From positions 404,075 through 468,074 of the forward strand of contig NZ_LMDU01000001.1 of assembly GCF_001425165.1 (NCBI RefSeq): a DNA stretch of 64,000 nucleotides, given 5' to 3'. Position numbers and translations under genes: made by a program. Source of the DNA: Pelomonas sp. Root405 (lineage in GTDB: Bacteria; Pseudomonadota; Gammaproteobacteria; Burkholderiales; Burkholderiaceae_C). Under the pieces are notes generated by a model, which saw only the letters and a program-made list of their open reading frames with translations, was not told the DNA's origin and did not search any database. This document shows positions 9,006-17,641 of this stretch, piece by piece (the stretch's first letter is position 1; every line of letters begins with the position of its first letter).

Positions 9006-10043
9006 ATGGACCTCACGATTGCCGCCATCCTCGGCCTCGACGGCCTGACCAACGGGGCCATCTACGCCCTGGTCGCCCTGGCCCTGGTGCTGGTGTTTTC
9101 GGTCACCCGCATCATCTTCATCCCGCAGGGCGAGTTCGTCGCCTTCGGTGCGCTGACGCTGGCGGCGATGCAGATGGGCAAGGTGCCGGGCACGGTGTGG
9201 CTGCTGTTGCTGATGGCGATCGCCGTCGCGGTGCTGGACCTGGTGCAGGGGCTGCGTGAACGCTGGCCGCCGATGCGAATCTCGCGCAGCCTGGTGTCGA
9301 CGCTGATATTTCCTTGCATCGTTGCCGTGGTGGCGCCGCAGTTCGTGCAGCGGCAGCACAGCTTGATCGTGCAGGTGCTCGCCACGCTGGCCATCGTCAC
9401 CTGCATGGGCCCGCTGCTCTACCGCCTGGCCTACCGCGCGCTGTCCGGCGCCAGCGTGCTGACGCTGCTGATCGTCTCGGTCGGCGTGCATTTCGCGCTG
9501 ACCGGCGTCGGCCTGGTCTTCTTCGGCGCCGAGGGCTACCGCACGCCAGCTTTCTGGGAGGCGCGCTTCGACGTCGGGCCGCTGAGCTTCACCGGCCAGA
9601 CGCTGATCATCTTCGGCGCGTCCATCGTGCTGCTGCTGGCGATGTTCATCTTCTTCGAGCGCACGCTGATGGGCAAGGCGCTGCGCGCCACCTCGGTCAA
9701 CCGCACCGGCGCGCGGCTGATGGGCATCTCGGGCGACGCGGCCGGCAGCTTGAGCTTCACGATGGCCGCCTTCATCGGCGCGCTGTCGGGCCTGCTGATC
9801 TCGCCGTCAACGACCATCTATTACGACACCGGCTTCCTGATTGGCCTGAAGGGCTTCGTCGCGGCGGTGTTTGCCGGCCTGGCCAGCTTCCCCATGGCCC
9901 TGGCCGGCGCCATCGGCGTGGGGCTCATCGAGAGCTTCGGTTCCTTCTGGGCCAGCGCCTTCAAGGAGGTCATCGTGTTCACGGTGATCCTGCCCATCCT
10001 CCTGTGGCGGTCGTTCGTCGACCCGCACCACGAGGAGCACTGA
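9006..10043 (+). CDS. livH: Branched-chain amino acid type ABC permease (LivH)
   Basis: This 345-residue integral membrane protein has the LivH pattern: an N-terminal [19 protein letters not shown] helix, an early [12 protein letters not shown] segment, several further membrane helices and the conserved cytoplasmic region [19 protein letters not shown] near residue 225-245. It pairs with the LivM-like permease two bases downstream. Transporters of this class (HAAT) take up leucine, isoleucine, valine and also amides, urea or aromatic acids, so the substrate cannot be set without a binding protein, and none is encoded here. Confidence 0.9.
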   Translation: MDLTIAAILGLDGLTNGAIYALVALALVLVFSVTRIIFIPQGEFVAFGALTLAAMQMGKVPGTVWLLLLMAIAVAVLDLVQGLRERWPPMRISRSLVSTLIFPCIVAVVAPQFVQRQHSLIVQVLATLAIVTCMGPLLYRLAYRALSGASVLTLLIVSVGVHFALTGVGLVFFGAEGYRTPAFWEARFDVGPLSFTGQTLIIFGASIVLLLAMFIFFERTLMGKALRATSVNRTGARLMGISGDAAGSLSFTMAAFIGALSGLLISPSTTIYYDTGFLIGLKGFVAAVFAGLASFPMALAGAIGVGLIESFGSFWASAFKEVIVFTVILPILLWRSFVDPHHEEH

Positions 10044-10045
10044 AC

Positions 10046-11821
10046 ATGACCCGCAACCGCCTGACAGCGGCCGCCGCCGTCCTGCTCGTCGTCCTGCCGT
10101 TCGCCCCGGTGCCGGACTTCTGGATCACCCAGCTCAACTACATCGGCCTGTTCTCCCTTGTCGTGCTTGGGCTGGTGCTGCTGACCGGTGTGGGCGGCCT
10201 GACGTCCTTCGGCCAGGCGGCGTTCGCCGGTGTCGGCGCGTATGCCACGGCCTATCTGTCGGCGACCCTGGCAATGTCGCCGTGGCTGGGCCTGCTGGCG
10301 GGCCTGGTCGTCACGCTGCTGCTGGCATTGGCCATCGGCGCGATGACGCTGCGCATGTCGGGCCACTATCTGCCGCTGGCCACCATCTGCTGGTGCCTGG
10401 CGCTGTACTACCTGGTTGGCAACCTGGAGGCGCTCGGTAAATACGACGGCCTGCTGGGCCTGCCGGCGCTGACCATCGGCGACTTCAGCTTTCAGAGCGA
10501 GCGCCGCATCTACCTGTTGATCTGGCTGGCCGCGTTGCTGGCGGCGCTGGCGGTGACGCGGCTGCTGGACTCGCGGCCGGGCCGCATCATGCGCGCGCTC
10601 AACACCAACCGCGGCGGCGGCGCGACCATGCCCGAGGCGATGGGCGCGTCGACCTTCCGCTACAAGCTCATCATGTTCGTGATCGCGGCGCTGCTGGCCT
10701 CGGTGTCGGGCTGGCTGTATGCGCACATGCAGCGCAGCGTGAACCCCTCGCCCTTCGGCATCAAGTTCGGCATCGAATACCTCTTCATGGCCGTCGTCGG
10801 CGGCATCGGCACGGTGGGCGGCGCCTTCGCCGGCGCGGCGCTCGTCAAGCTGGCCGAGGACCAGCTCAAGGTCGTGCTACCGCTGGTCTTTGGCGGCTCG
10901 GGCAACTACGAAATCATCGTCTTCGGCGTCGTGCTGGTGCTGGTGCTGCGCTTTGCGCCAGATGGCCTGTGGCCCTTGATCTCGCGCTGGCTGCCGGCAA
11001 CGCGCGCCCGCCCGGTGGACGACGCGGCGCCGCCCTTGAGTTCGCGCGCCCACCCGGCGCGCGGCGCGCCGCTGCTGAACGTGCGCGCCGTGCGCAAGGA
11101 GTTCGGTGGGCTGGTGGCCGTCAACGACATCAGCTTTGCCGTGGCCACCGGCGACATCGTCGGCCTCATCGGCCCCAACGGCGCTGGCAAGAGCACCACC
11201 TTCAACCTCGTCTCCGGTGTGCTGCCGCTGACGCGCGGTGAGGTCGAGCTGCTGGGCCAGCGCGTCGACGGTCGCGAGAGCCGCGACATTGCCCGCGCCG
11301 GCCTCAGCCGCACCTTCCAGCACGTCAAGCTGGTGCCCGACATGACGGTGCTGGAGAACGTGGCGCTGGGTACCTACTTGCGCACCCGCAGCGGCACGCT
11401 GAGCGCCATGCTGCGCACCGACCGTGCCGAGGAGGCGCAAGCCCGCGCCGAAGCGATGCGCCAGCTGCGCCGCATCGGCCTCGAAGGGCAGGCGCATGAG
11501 CTGGCCGGCAACCTGGCCCTGGGTCCGCAGCGCCTGGTCGAGATCGCGCGTGCGTTGGCCAGCGACCCTTCCCTGCTGCTGTTGGACGAACCCGCCGCCG
11601 GCCTGCGCCACCAGGAGAAGGAAGCGCTCGCCGAGGTCCTGCGGCAGCTCAAGGCCGAAGGCCTGTCGCTGCTGCTGGTCGAGCACGACATGGACTTCGT
11701 CATGAAGCTCACCGACCGCATCGTCGTCATGGAGTTCGGCCGCTGGCTGATGGAAGGCACACCGGCCGAGGTGCAGGCCAGCCCGGCGGTGCGTGCGGCT
11801 TATCTGGGGGCGGAGGAATGA
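10046..11821 (+). CDS. LivM permease fused to LivG ATPase
   Basis: The 591-residue protein joins two usually separate subunits. Residues 1 to about 310 form a LivM-like permease (GLVLLTGVGGLTSFGQAAF, MRMSGHYLPLATI, VVGGIGTVGGAFAGA). After a Pro/Arg-rich linker, residues from about 345 form a LivG-type ATPase with Walker A GPNGAGKSTTFN (about 375), signature region LALGPQRLVEIARAL and Walker B LLLLDEPAAGL. No stop or frame change separates the halves. The ATG follows the livH stop by two bases, and the end overlaps the livF start by ATGA. The fusion is known in some Burkholderiales; the substrate is undetermined. Confidence 0.92.
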   Translation: MTRNRLTAAAAVLLVVLPFAPVPDFWITQLNYIGLFSLVVLGLVLLTGVGGLTSFGQAAFAGVGAYATAYLSATLAMSPWLGLLAGLVVTLLLALAIGAMTLRMSGHYLPLATICWCLALYYLVGNLEALGKYDGLLGLPALTIGDFSFQSERRIYLLIWLAALLAALAVTRLLDSRPGRIMRALNTNRGGGATMPEAMGASTFRYKLIMFVIAALLASVSGWLYAHMQRSVNPSPFGIKFGIEYLFMAVVGGIGTVGGAFAGAALVKLAEDQLKVVLPLVFGGSGNYEIIVFGVVLVLVLRFAPDGLWPLISRWLPATRARPVDDAAPPLSSRAHPARGAPLLNVRAVRKEFGGLVAVNDISFAVATGDIVGLIGPNGAGKSTTFNLVSGVLPLTRGEVELLGQRVDGRESRDIARAGLSRTFQHVKLVPDMTVLENVALGTYLRTRSGTLSAMLRTDRAEEAQARAEAMRQLRRIGLEGQAHELAGNLALGPQRLVEIARALASDPSLLLLDEPAAGLRHQEKEALAEVLRQLKAEGLSLLLVEHDMDFVMKLTDRIVVMEFGRWLMEGTPAEVQASPAVRAAYLGAEE

Positions 11822-12549
11822 GCGCGCTGCTTGAGGTGGCTGACCTGCACGCCGGTTATGGCCGTGCGGAGGTGCTGCATGGGCTGAGCTTTTCGGCGCA
11901 GGAGAAGAGCGTCGTCACCGTCATCGGCCCCAACGGTGCCGGCAAGTCCACGCTGCTCGGTGCGCTGATGGGCCTGATCCCGTCGCGCAGTTCGGCGCTG
12001 CGATTTGCGGGCGAGGACATCGCCCGGCTGACGCTCGAAGAACGCGTCATGGCCGGCCTGGCCCTGGTGCCTGAGAAGCGCGAGCTGTTCGGCACGATGA
12101 CGGTGGAAGACAACCTGCTGCTCGGCGGCTGGCGGCCGAAGAAGCTGGGCGACAAGCGCTGGCGCGACGGGCTGGACAGCGTCTACGCGCGCTTTCCGCG
12201 GTTGAAGGAGCGCAGCGAGCAAGCGGCTGGCACGCTGTCGGGCGGTGAACGTCAAATGCTGGCACTGGGCCGCGCGCTGATGGGCCAGCCGAAGCTGCTG
12301 ATGCTGGATGAGCCCAGCCTGGGCCTGGCGCCGCTGATCGTGCGCGAGATCTTTGCCATCGTCGACGACCTGCGCGCGAGCGGTGTCAGCATCCTGCTCG
12401 TCGAGCAGAACGCCCGCGCCGCGCTGCGCGTGGCCGACCACGGGCATGTGCTGGAGACGGGGGAGTTCGGGCTCAGCGGGCCGGCGGATCAGTTGGCGGC
12501 GGACCCGAGGGTCATCGAGACGTATCTCGGTGCGGGACGCAAGGACTAG
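11818..12549 (+). CDS. livF: Branched-chain amino acid type ABC ATPase (LivF)
   Basis: The 243-residue ATPase has Walker A GPNGAGKSTLL, signature LSGGERQMLALGRAL, Walker B LLMLDEPSLGLAP and a C-terminal LVEQNARAALRVADHGHVLETG block, the LivF hallmark. Its ATG overlaps the stop of the LivM-LivG fusion (ATGA), so it is the last gene of a three-gene operon encoding all membrane and ATPase parts of a HAAT-type importer. No periplasmic binding protein gene is seen within the operon or the flanks. Confidence 0.95.
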   Translation: MSALLEVADLHAGYGRAEVLHGLSFSAQEKSVVTVIGPNGAGKSTLLGALMGLIPSRSSALRFAGEDIARLTLEERVMAGLALVPEKRELFGTMTVEDNLLLGGWRPKKLGDKRWRDGLDSVYARFPRLKERSEQAAGTLSGGERQMLALGRALMGQPKLLMLDEPSLGLAPLIVREIFAIVDDLRASGVSILLVEQNARAALRVADHGHVLETGEFGLSGPADQLAADPRVIETYLGAGRKD

Positions 12550-12625
12550 TCGCTTCGGCGATGCAGATATTCAAGGGCACCATGCATATTCCCCCCTTCT
12601 GCATCCATTGCTTGGCTTGTTCACC

Positions 12626-12868
12626 ATGGATGTTGCACCGGGTGTGTGGTGGATGATCGTTGATGAGTACGCAGAAGCCACGTCGCCAGCGGAGTTGGAA
12701 GTAGTCGTGGATCACCTTGGACGCCTTGCCGCCGCGGGCCTCACCGACACTGAACTTTCAGCGGCACTGATTGAAGCTGGGTGCTTCTACTGGCCGGGGG
12801 AGGAGGCGAGTTACGCGTATTGGTTGGGAGCTGTGGCGTCTCGACTTGGAGCCTGTAGGTTGAGGTGA
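12626..12868 (+). CDS. Small protein resembling CdiI-type immunity proteins
   Basis: The frame gives an 80-residue acidic protein with a helical pattern like contact-dependent inhibition immunity proteins of the CdiI_2 kind: an aromatic start, SPAELEVVVDHLGRL, then LTDTELSAALIEAGCFYWPG and a final YAYWLGAVASRLG. The resemblance seems to continue upstream of the ATG in the same frame (SPLLHPLLGLF), which suggests either a non-ATG start near 12590 or a gene whose true start has been lost. No toxin gene is adjacent. The last five codons come from a REP-like repeat, so the 3' end may have been replaced. Identification rests on pattern memory only. Confidence 0.45.
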   Translation: MDVAPGVWWMIVDEYAEATSPAELEVVVDHLGRLAAAGLTDTELSAALIEAGCFYWPGEEASYAYWLGAVASRLGACRLR

Positions 12869-12886
12869 GCGTAGTGAACCCCAACA
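12854..12886 (+). repeat. GTAGGTTG REP-like element, copy 1
   Basis: This 33-base element starts TGTAGGTTGAGGTGAGC and ends GAACCCCAACA. The ends are inverted (GTTG and CAAC) and the sequence matches a short intergenic motif widespread in proteobacterial genomes. It supplies the stop codon of the small immunity-like gene. Two related copies in inverted order lie at the other end of this gene-free stretch. Confidence 0.7.
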
Positions 12887-12952
12887 AGAGCGACGCGAAA
12901 CACTACGGTTGAGGGTGTGTCTGCGATGAGCCTTCTGACTCGGTGCCGTGAT

Positions 12953-13500
12953 GCCGGGAGTCCGCCCCGGCGGGCGGGTAACTTTCTTCTGCGGCGCCAG
13001 AAGAAAGTCACCAAAGAAGAGGCGCTGAACCGCACACGAGCATCGCGGCGCCAGGAGCGGCGCGCGAAAACAAGCGCCTCCATGCCGGGAAGACGCGACC
13101 CGCTGCGCTCTCGCTGCTGTCCCTATCACCAGCAGCATCCATCGCACCACCTGCCCGCTTAACGCGCGGCTGCACGCCGTGCTCACGAGAAAGCCCAAGA
13201 GCGTCGCTCGGGCGACGTGTCGCTGTGCAGCATCCACCGGGGCGTCGCCCCAGCGACGCTGTATTCCTGGTGAGCCCGGCGTGCAGCCGCGCGTTGAGCG
13301 ACCTGAAGCGGGCACCATGGCCCTCGTCATAAGGTCAGCAGCGAGAGCGAAGCGGTTCGCGTCTTCCCGCTCAACGAGCGGCTGTTGCACGGCGCAGCGC
13401 GTGCATGTGGTGATGGTGTGCGGTTCAGGGCCTCTTCTTTGGTGACTTTCTTCTGGCCCCGCAGAAGAAAGTTACCCCGCCGCCGGGCGGGACTCCCGGC
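12953..13500. repeat. 548-bp imperfect palindrome of nested inverted repeats
   Basis: Three nested arm pairs run inwards. The outer arms (12953-13037 and 13416-13500, 85 bases each) carry GTAACTTTCTTCTGC followed by AGAAGAAAGTCACCAAAG. Middle arms (13087-13119 and 13336-13368) carry GGGAAGACGCG. Inner arms (13148-13186 and about 13270-13317) carry CGCGCGGCTGCACGCCG. Spacing is nearly symmetric around position 13227. The arms also contain many stop-free frames that give spurious short ORFs ending in KKVTKEEALNRT, a string I recall from intergenic repeats of Burkholderiales and Xanthomonadales. I see no gene, transposase or target duplication. Confidence 0.8.
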
Positions 13501-13561
13501 AATGCAGCGATGAGGCGCGTTCTCTGCCAAAGCATCCATGCAACGCAGACACCGCAGCCCG

Positions 13562-13633
13562 GTAGGTTGGGTTGCCAACCCCAACGCTGTGCGGCGGCCT
13601 CATGTTGGGGTTCGCAAGCTCGCTCCAACCTAC
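13562..13633. repeat. GTAGGTTG REP-like elements, copies 2 and 3 inverted
   Basis: Two copies of the same 24-30 base motif face each other: GTAGGTTGGGTTGCCAACC at the left and GCTCGCTCCAACCTAC at the right, with CCCCAAC and GTTGGGG inside. Together they can form a long hairpin immediately after the stop codon of the lipoprotein gene on the minus strand, so they may act as its transcription terminator or mRNA stabiliser. Confidence 0.7.
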
Positions 13634-13638
13634 TGCTT

Positions 13639-15033
13639 TCACAGCCGTTGCTCACGCAGATACCCGTCCGCCGTCAGCAGCGCCGTGTTCGCATCGGCCG
13701 AATGCGTGCCCGGCCCGTTGTCCATGCCGCCGAGCAGCCAGCTCCCATCGGCGCGCGATGCCAGCGCCCGCAGCTGGTTGTGGCGCGGGCCGGCCACCAG
13801 CGTGATGCGTTGCTGCCATTGCCCGTCTGCCGACAACAGGCCCAGCAGCGGCTTGGCGTCTTCCGAGATGCTGGCGCCCGCGGGGTTCTGGGTGTATCCG
13901 GTGCTGCCGGCCACCAGCAGGCGGCCGTCGCTGCGCAGGGCGACATCGAAGACCACGTCGCCGGCATCGGCGTGCAGCACGCGATAGGCCGAGGCCGCCG
14001 TGGCGCCGGCTGGCACCAGCGCCAGGAAGCCATCCCAGCCTTCCGGGGTCTGCAAAGTGCGCACGCGGCCAGCAACAGCCACCTGGTCGCCCACCCAGCG
14101 CAGCGCATGCAGCTCCGAGCGCTGGCGGGTGTCGATGAGGGCCGTGCCGAGGCGCTGCCCGCTGCCGTTGAACTGGCTCAGCAGCAGGCCGTTGGCGACG
14201 GCCGGGTCCAGGGCCTCACCGAAATGCTGGCGGTGGCCATCGAGCAGGTCGGTGTCGTGCAGGCTCACCGCCACGGCGATGCGGCCCTGCGCATCGGCAT
14301 CCAGCGCGACGCGCCACTGCTGGTCCAGGCTCTTGAAGGGGTCGAATGTGCCGGAGGTGATGAAGCGCGCGCCGATGAAGACGCCCGGTTCGACCAGGCG
14401 GCGCCATTGCTTGGCGAAACCATCCGTCGCCGTGTAGGCGAGGCGGTGCAGCACGACGGCGTGGCGCCCCGAGCGGAAGGCCAGCGCCACGTCCTCGCCG
14501 ATGGCTGCCAGGCGGGCGGCGTCGCGCGTGTAGTGGGGCAGCAGCGACTGGTGGTCGCGCCCAGACAGCGGGTCGCCGACGAAGGCGTCGGTGGCCACCT
14601 GCAGGTCGACGAAGGGCTGGTCGCGCAGCGGCTGACCGATGGCCGACAGCCGCTGCAGGCGCAGCTCGCGGTCGCTGGCCAGCAGCAGGCTGATCTCGCC
14701 CGAGGCATGCAGCGCGAAGTCCAGCAGCGACCAGCCATCGGGCGGCAGGTGGCTCAGCCGCAGGCTGCGTCCGTCGGCCTGCGAGATGAGCAACTGCCGT
14801 TGCGGCTTGGTCGGGATCTCCGGTGACCGCGCCTTCTCGGCCAGCGCCACCCAGCTGGTCGCGCCGCTGCGCAGCTTGATCACTGACACGCCCGGCGTGG
14901 CCAGCTGCAGTGGTGGCGGCGGGTCACCACCTCCGCCAGCGCTGCCGCCACCCCCGCCGCAGGCCGCCAACATGGCCAGCAGCACCGCCGCCGCGCCACG
15001 CCGACGGATCATCCTCGCCAAACGCCATTCCAT
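13639..15033 (-). CDS. Exported lipoprotein of unknown function
   Basis: The 464-residue protein has a lipoprotein signal peptide (RRRGAAAVLLAMLAAC) followed by a Gly/Pro-rich linker typical of surface-exposed Burkholderiales lipoproteins. The rest is a beta-rich region with weakly repeated strand-turn units such as SGEISLLLASDRELRLQRL, QGRIAVAVSLHD and SDGRLLVAGSTG, which suggests a beta-propeller-like fold. I do not recognise a named family. The gene stands alone, convergent to nothing, and ends in paired REP-like repeats. The start ATG is the first in frame; an internal ATG seven codons later also precedes the signal peptide. Confidence 0.8.
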   Translation of the reverse strand: MEWRLARMIRRRGAAAVLLAMLAACGGGGGSAGGGGDPPPPLQLATPGVSVIKLRSGATSWVALAEKARSPEIPTKPQRQLLISQADGRSLRLSHLPPDGWSLLDFALHASGEISLLLASDRELRLQRLSAIGQPLRDQPFVDLQVATDAFVGDPLSGRDHQSLLPHYTRDAARLAAIGEDVALAFRSGRHAVVLHRLAYTATDGFAKQWRRLVEPGVFIGARFITSGTFDPFKSLDQQWRVALDADAQGRIAVAVSLHDTDLLDGHRQHFGEALDPAVANGLLLSQFNGSGQRLGTALIDTRQRSELHALRWVGDQVAVAGRVRTLQTPEGWDGFLALVPAGATAASAYRVLHADAGDVVFDVALRSDGRLLVAGSTGYTQNPAGASISEDAKPLLGLLSADGQWQQRITLVAGPRHNQLRALASRADGSWLLGGMDNGPGTHSADANTALLTADGYLREQRL

Positions 15034-15144
15034 CTTTTGTCACTCCCCGGGCTTGAACTTGCGCGTCGTTGCCAGGTTAGGGCGGGGAGCGTCGGATGGC
15101 AAAAGTTTGCCGGCGGTGGCGTTGTGCCGAGCGCTGCAGGCCGC

Positions 15145-15897
15145 TCAACCGGCCGAATGCCCGCCGTCGATCGCCACGGTCTCCCCCGTCAGGAACCGCG
15201 AGCGGTTGCCCGCCAGGAAGACGATGGCCTGGGCGATCTCGTCGGGTGCGGCCGCGCGCTTGCCGACCATGCCAGCCAGCATCTGCGCCTTGGCGTCCTC
15301 GTCGTTGCCAGTGAGGCGATTGAGCATGGGCGTGTCGACCGGGCCCGGCGCCACGCCGTTGACGCGCACGCCGTGGGCCGCGCCTTCCAGCGCCGCGGTG
15401 CGCGTGAGGCCGTCCACCGCGTGCTTGCTGGCCGTGTAGACGCCGAAGCCGGCGTAGCCGACGCGACCGAGCACGGACGACACGTTGACGATGCTGCCGC
15501 CACCCTGGGCCTGCATCACGCGCAGTTCGTGCTTCAGCGAGTTCACGACGCCGCGCACATTGGTGTCGAAGACGGCCACGTAGTTCGCGTCGGTGGTCTC
15601 GCTGATAGGGCCGTAGTCGCCCTCGATACCGGCGTTGTTGACGGCCACGTCCAGCCGGCCGAAGCGCTCGACGGTCTGCTCGACGAGAGAGCGCACTTCG
15701 GCTTCATGGCGCACGTCGGCGCGGATGAAGGCCGCAGCGGGCGCGCCGGCCGCGCGCAGTTCGGCCACCAGCGCCTGGCCTTCGGCTTCGCGCCTCCCGC
15801 TGGCGACGACGGTGGCACCTTCCTTGGCAAACGCAAGCGCGGTGGCGCGGCCGATGCCGGACAGGGCGCCGGTGATGAGAACGATGGGTGAAGTCAT
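15145..15897 (-). CDS. Short-chain dehydrogenase/reductase
   Basis: The 250-residue protein is a classical SDR: cofactor motif TGALSGIGRA near residue 9-18, Arg after the second strand (ASGRRE) favouring NADP, NNAG at about 85, catalytic Ser in VNVSSV, YTASK catalytic pair and the C-terminal PGPVDTPM loop. The substrate is not predictable. The longer frame upstream was rejected because the Rossmann strand starts right after this ATG. It is divergent from a LysR gene with a 115-base gap containing an inverted repeat, so it is the likely target of that regulator. Confidence 0.93.
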   Translation of the reverse strand: MTSPIVLITGALSGIGRATALAFAKEGATVVASGRREAEGQALVAELRAAGAPAAAFIRADVRHEAEVRSLVEQTVERFGRLDVAVNNAGIEGDYGPISETTDANYVAVFDTNVRGVVNSLKHELRVMQAQGGGSIVNVSSVLGRVGYAGFGVYTASKHAVDGLTRTAALEGAAHGVRVNGVAPGPVDTPMLNRLTGNDEDAKAQMLAGMVGKRAAAPDEIAQAIVFLAGNRSRFLTGETVAIDGGHSAG

Positions 15898-15970
15898 GCA
15901 GAAAGCTCCGTGGAGTGGTTGAGTGACTTCACTGTGATTGCCGCTCAGGCAAAGCGGTAGCCGGCCGGAT

Positions 15971-15996
15971 TGCCTAAGATTTATTCCAATCAGGCA
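15971..15996. promoter_or_regulatory. Likely LysR operator between SDR and lysR genes
   Basis: Arms TGCCT and AGGCA are spaced 16 bases apart and end 16 bases before the LysR ATG. A second TGCC/GGCA pair lies near 15940. Such dyads in divergent gaps are typical LysR sites. The regulator-target link is inferred from layout. Confidence 0.45.
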
Positions 15997-16012
15997 TGGA
16001 AGGCGAAGAGAG

Positions 16013-16924
16013 ATGGACCGTTTGCAGGCAATGCAGACCCTCGTGCGGGTGGTCGAGCTGGGCAGCTTCTCGGCCGCGGGGCGCGAGCTCGGCAGCACGC
16101 AGAGCGCCGTCAGCAAGCAGGTGGCGGCGCTGGAGAAGCAGCTGGGCGCGCAGCTGCTGTCGCGCAGCACGCGGGCGCTCAAGCTGACCGACGCGGGCGA
16201 GCGCTATGTGGAGCAGGCGCGGCGGCTGGTGGCCGAGATTGCCGAGGCCGAGAGCGAGCTGCGCGCGGGCGAGCACCGGCTGCAGGGCTGGCTGCGCGTG
16301 GCGGCGTCGGCCAGCTTCGGCCGCATGAAGCTGATGCCGCTGGTGCACAGCTTCCTGGCTGCGCATCCCGACGTGAAGGTGGACCTGCGGCTGGACGATG
16401 GCTACATCGACCTGGTCGAGCATGGCATTGATGTCGCGGTGCGCATCGGCGAGCTGGCGGACTCGGGCCTGGTGGCGCGGCGCATCGGCACCGTGCGCCG
16501 TGCCGTGGTGGCGCGGCGGGGCTACTTCGAGGAACGGGGCATCGCACCGCCGGCCGAGCCGGCCGACCTGCAGCAGCATGACTGCATCGTCTTCACCGAG
16601 CTGCGCGCCGGCCCGGTGTGGGCCTTCGAGGCGGAGCCGGGCGCGTCCGCACCCGTCGGCAGCCCGGCCAGCGTGCGCGTGGCCGGGCGCCTGCGCAGCA
16701 ACAGCGGCGAGGCGGTGCGCGAGGCCGTGCTGGCGGGCATGGGCCTGGCCTATTCGCCGGGCTGGCTGCTGCAGGACGAACTGGCGAGCGGCAAGGTGCA
16801 GGTGGCGCTGCCGCATTGGCGCGGGCGGGCCCTGCCCATGCACCTCGTCAGCCCGCCGCAGCGGCGGCTGTCGGGCAAGGCCAAGGCGTTCGGCGACCAC
16901 GTGGCCGCGGGTCTAGCGAGTTAG
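16013..16924 (+). CDS. LysR family transcriptional regulator
   Basis: The 303-residue protein has the N-terminal winged helix (MDRLQAMQTLVRVVELGSFS, then SQSAVSKQVAALEKQLG-type recognition helix and LLSRSTRALKLTDAG) and a two-lobed effector domain. It belongs to the CrgA-like group often controlling an adjacent SDR. The ATG was chosen because the helix begins directly there. Its 3' end overlaps the convergent DUF938 gene by 12 bases. The effector is unknown. Confidence 0.92.
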   Translation: MDRLQAMQTLVRVVELGSFSAAGRELGSTQSAVSKQVAALEKQLGAQLLSRSTRALKLTDAGERYVEQARRLVAEIAEAESELRAGEHRLQGWLRVAASASFGRMKLMPLVHSFLAAHPDVKVDLRLDDGYIDLVEHGIDVAVRIGELADSGLVARRIGTVRRAVVARRGYFEERGIAPPAEPADLQQHDCIVFTELRAGPVWAFEAEPGASAPVGSPASVRVAGRLRSNSGEAVREAVLAGMGLAYSPGWLLQDELASGKVQVALPHWRGRALPMHLVSPPQRRLSGKAKAFGDHVAAGLAS

Positions 16925-17518
16925 GCGAGCCCAGACCAGCAGCTTGTTGTTGGCCGGCATGTCGATGCGCTCGCGCAGCCGCAGGCCCGCCGTGGCCGCT
17001 TCTGCGGCAACGTCTGCCAGCCGGCGGATGCCCCAGCTGGCGTTGCGAGCGCGCAGGTCCTCATCGAAGGCGAGGTTGCTGGGCGCCGTCGGCTCGTCGT
17101 CGAGCAGGTAGGGCCCGTAGGTGATGAGCAGGCCCTCGGCCGCCAGGTGGCGCGCTGCGCCCCGCATCAGCCCGGCCGTGCAGGCCCAGGGCGCGATGTG
17201 GATCATGTTGGCGCAGTAGATGGCGTCGACCTGCGCGGGCACGCCGGGCCAGGCGGCGTCGAGCACGTTCAGCGTGATCGGTGGGCGCACGCGGGCCAGG
17301 CCGTCGCACCACGCCGAGATGGAGGGCAGCGATGCGGTATCGAAGTCGCTCGGCTGCCATTGCCAGTCGGCCAATCCTTCGCTGAGAAAGGCCGCATGCT
17401 GGCCGGTGCCGCTGGCGATTTCCAGCATCACGCCCGTGGGCGGCAGCAGGCGGTGCAACGCGGCCAGGATGGGCGGGCCGTTGCGTTCGGCGGCGGGGCT
17501 GTGGCGGCGTGGGTCCAT
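16913..17518 (-). CDS. DUF938 SAM-dependent methyltransferase-like protein
   Basis: The 201-residue protein shows the DUF938 pattern: N-terminal [18 protein letters not shown]-binding motif [15 protein letters not shown] (about 37-51), QPSDFD, and a central [12 protein letters not shown] followed by [12 protein letters not shown]938 proteins are methyltransferase-fold proteins whose substrate is unknown. A longer upstream frame was rejected as it lacks family residues. It is divergent from the GST gene, with a 123-base gap. Confidence 0.9.
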   Translation of the reverse strand: MDPRRHSPAAERNGPPILAALHRLLPPTGVMLEIASGTGQHAAFLSEGLADWQWQPSDFDTASLPSISAWCDGLARVRPPITLNVLDAAWPGVPAQVDAIYCANMIHIAPWACTAGLMRGAARHLAAEGLLITYGPYLLDDEPTAPSNLAFDEDLRARNASWGIRRLADVAAEAATAGLRLRERIDMPANNKLLVWARLTR

Positions 17519-17641
17519 GGACTGGGATTGTGCGGCGCGGCGATTGCCGTCAGGCGCCGAAAGAGTGGCTTGCGGCGCGCGCCCTTTCGCGATGGCAGGC
17601 GGCTCGGCACAGTGAGCCTTGTTGCTTTCCAAGGAGCCCTC

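Noticed and set aside
7203-9491. 762-codon minus-strand ORF
   Set aside because: It is antisense to an ABC exporter and livH with full motif sets and has only low-complexity residues.
12811-13655. Short ORFs with KKVTKEEALNRT-like ends
   Set aside because: They appear on both arms of the palindrome and follow its symmetry, so they reflect the repeat and not proteins.
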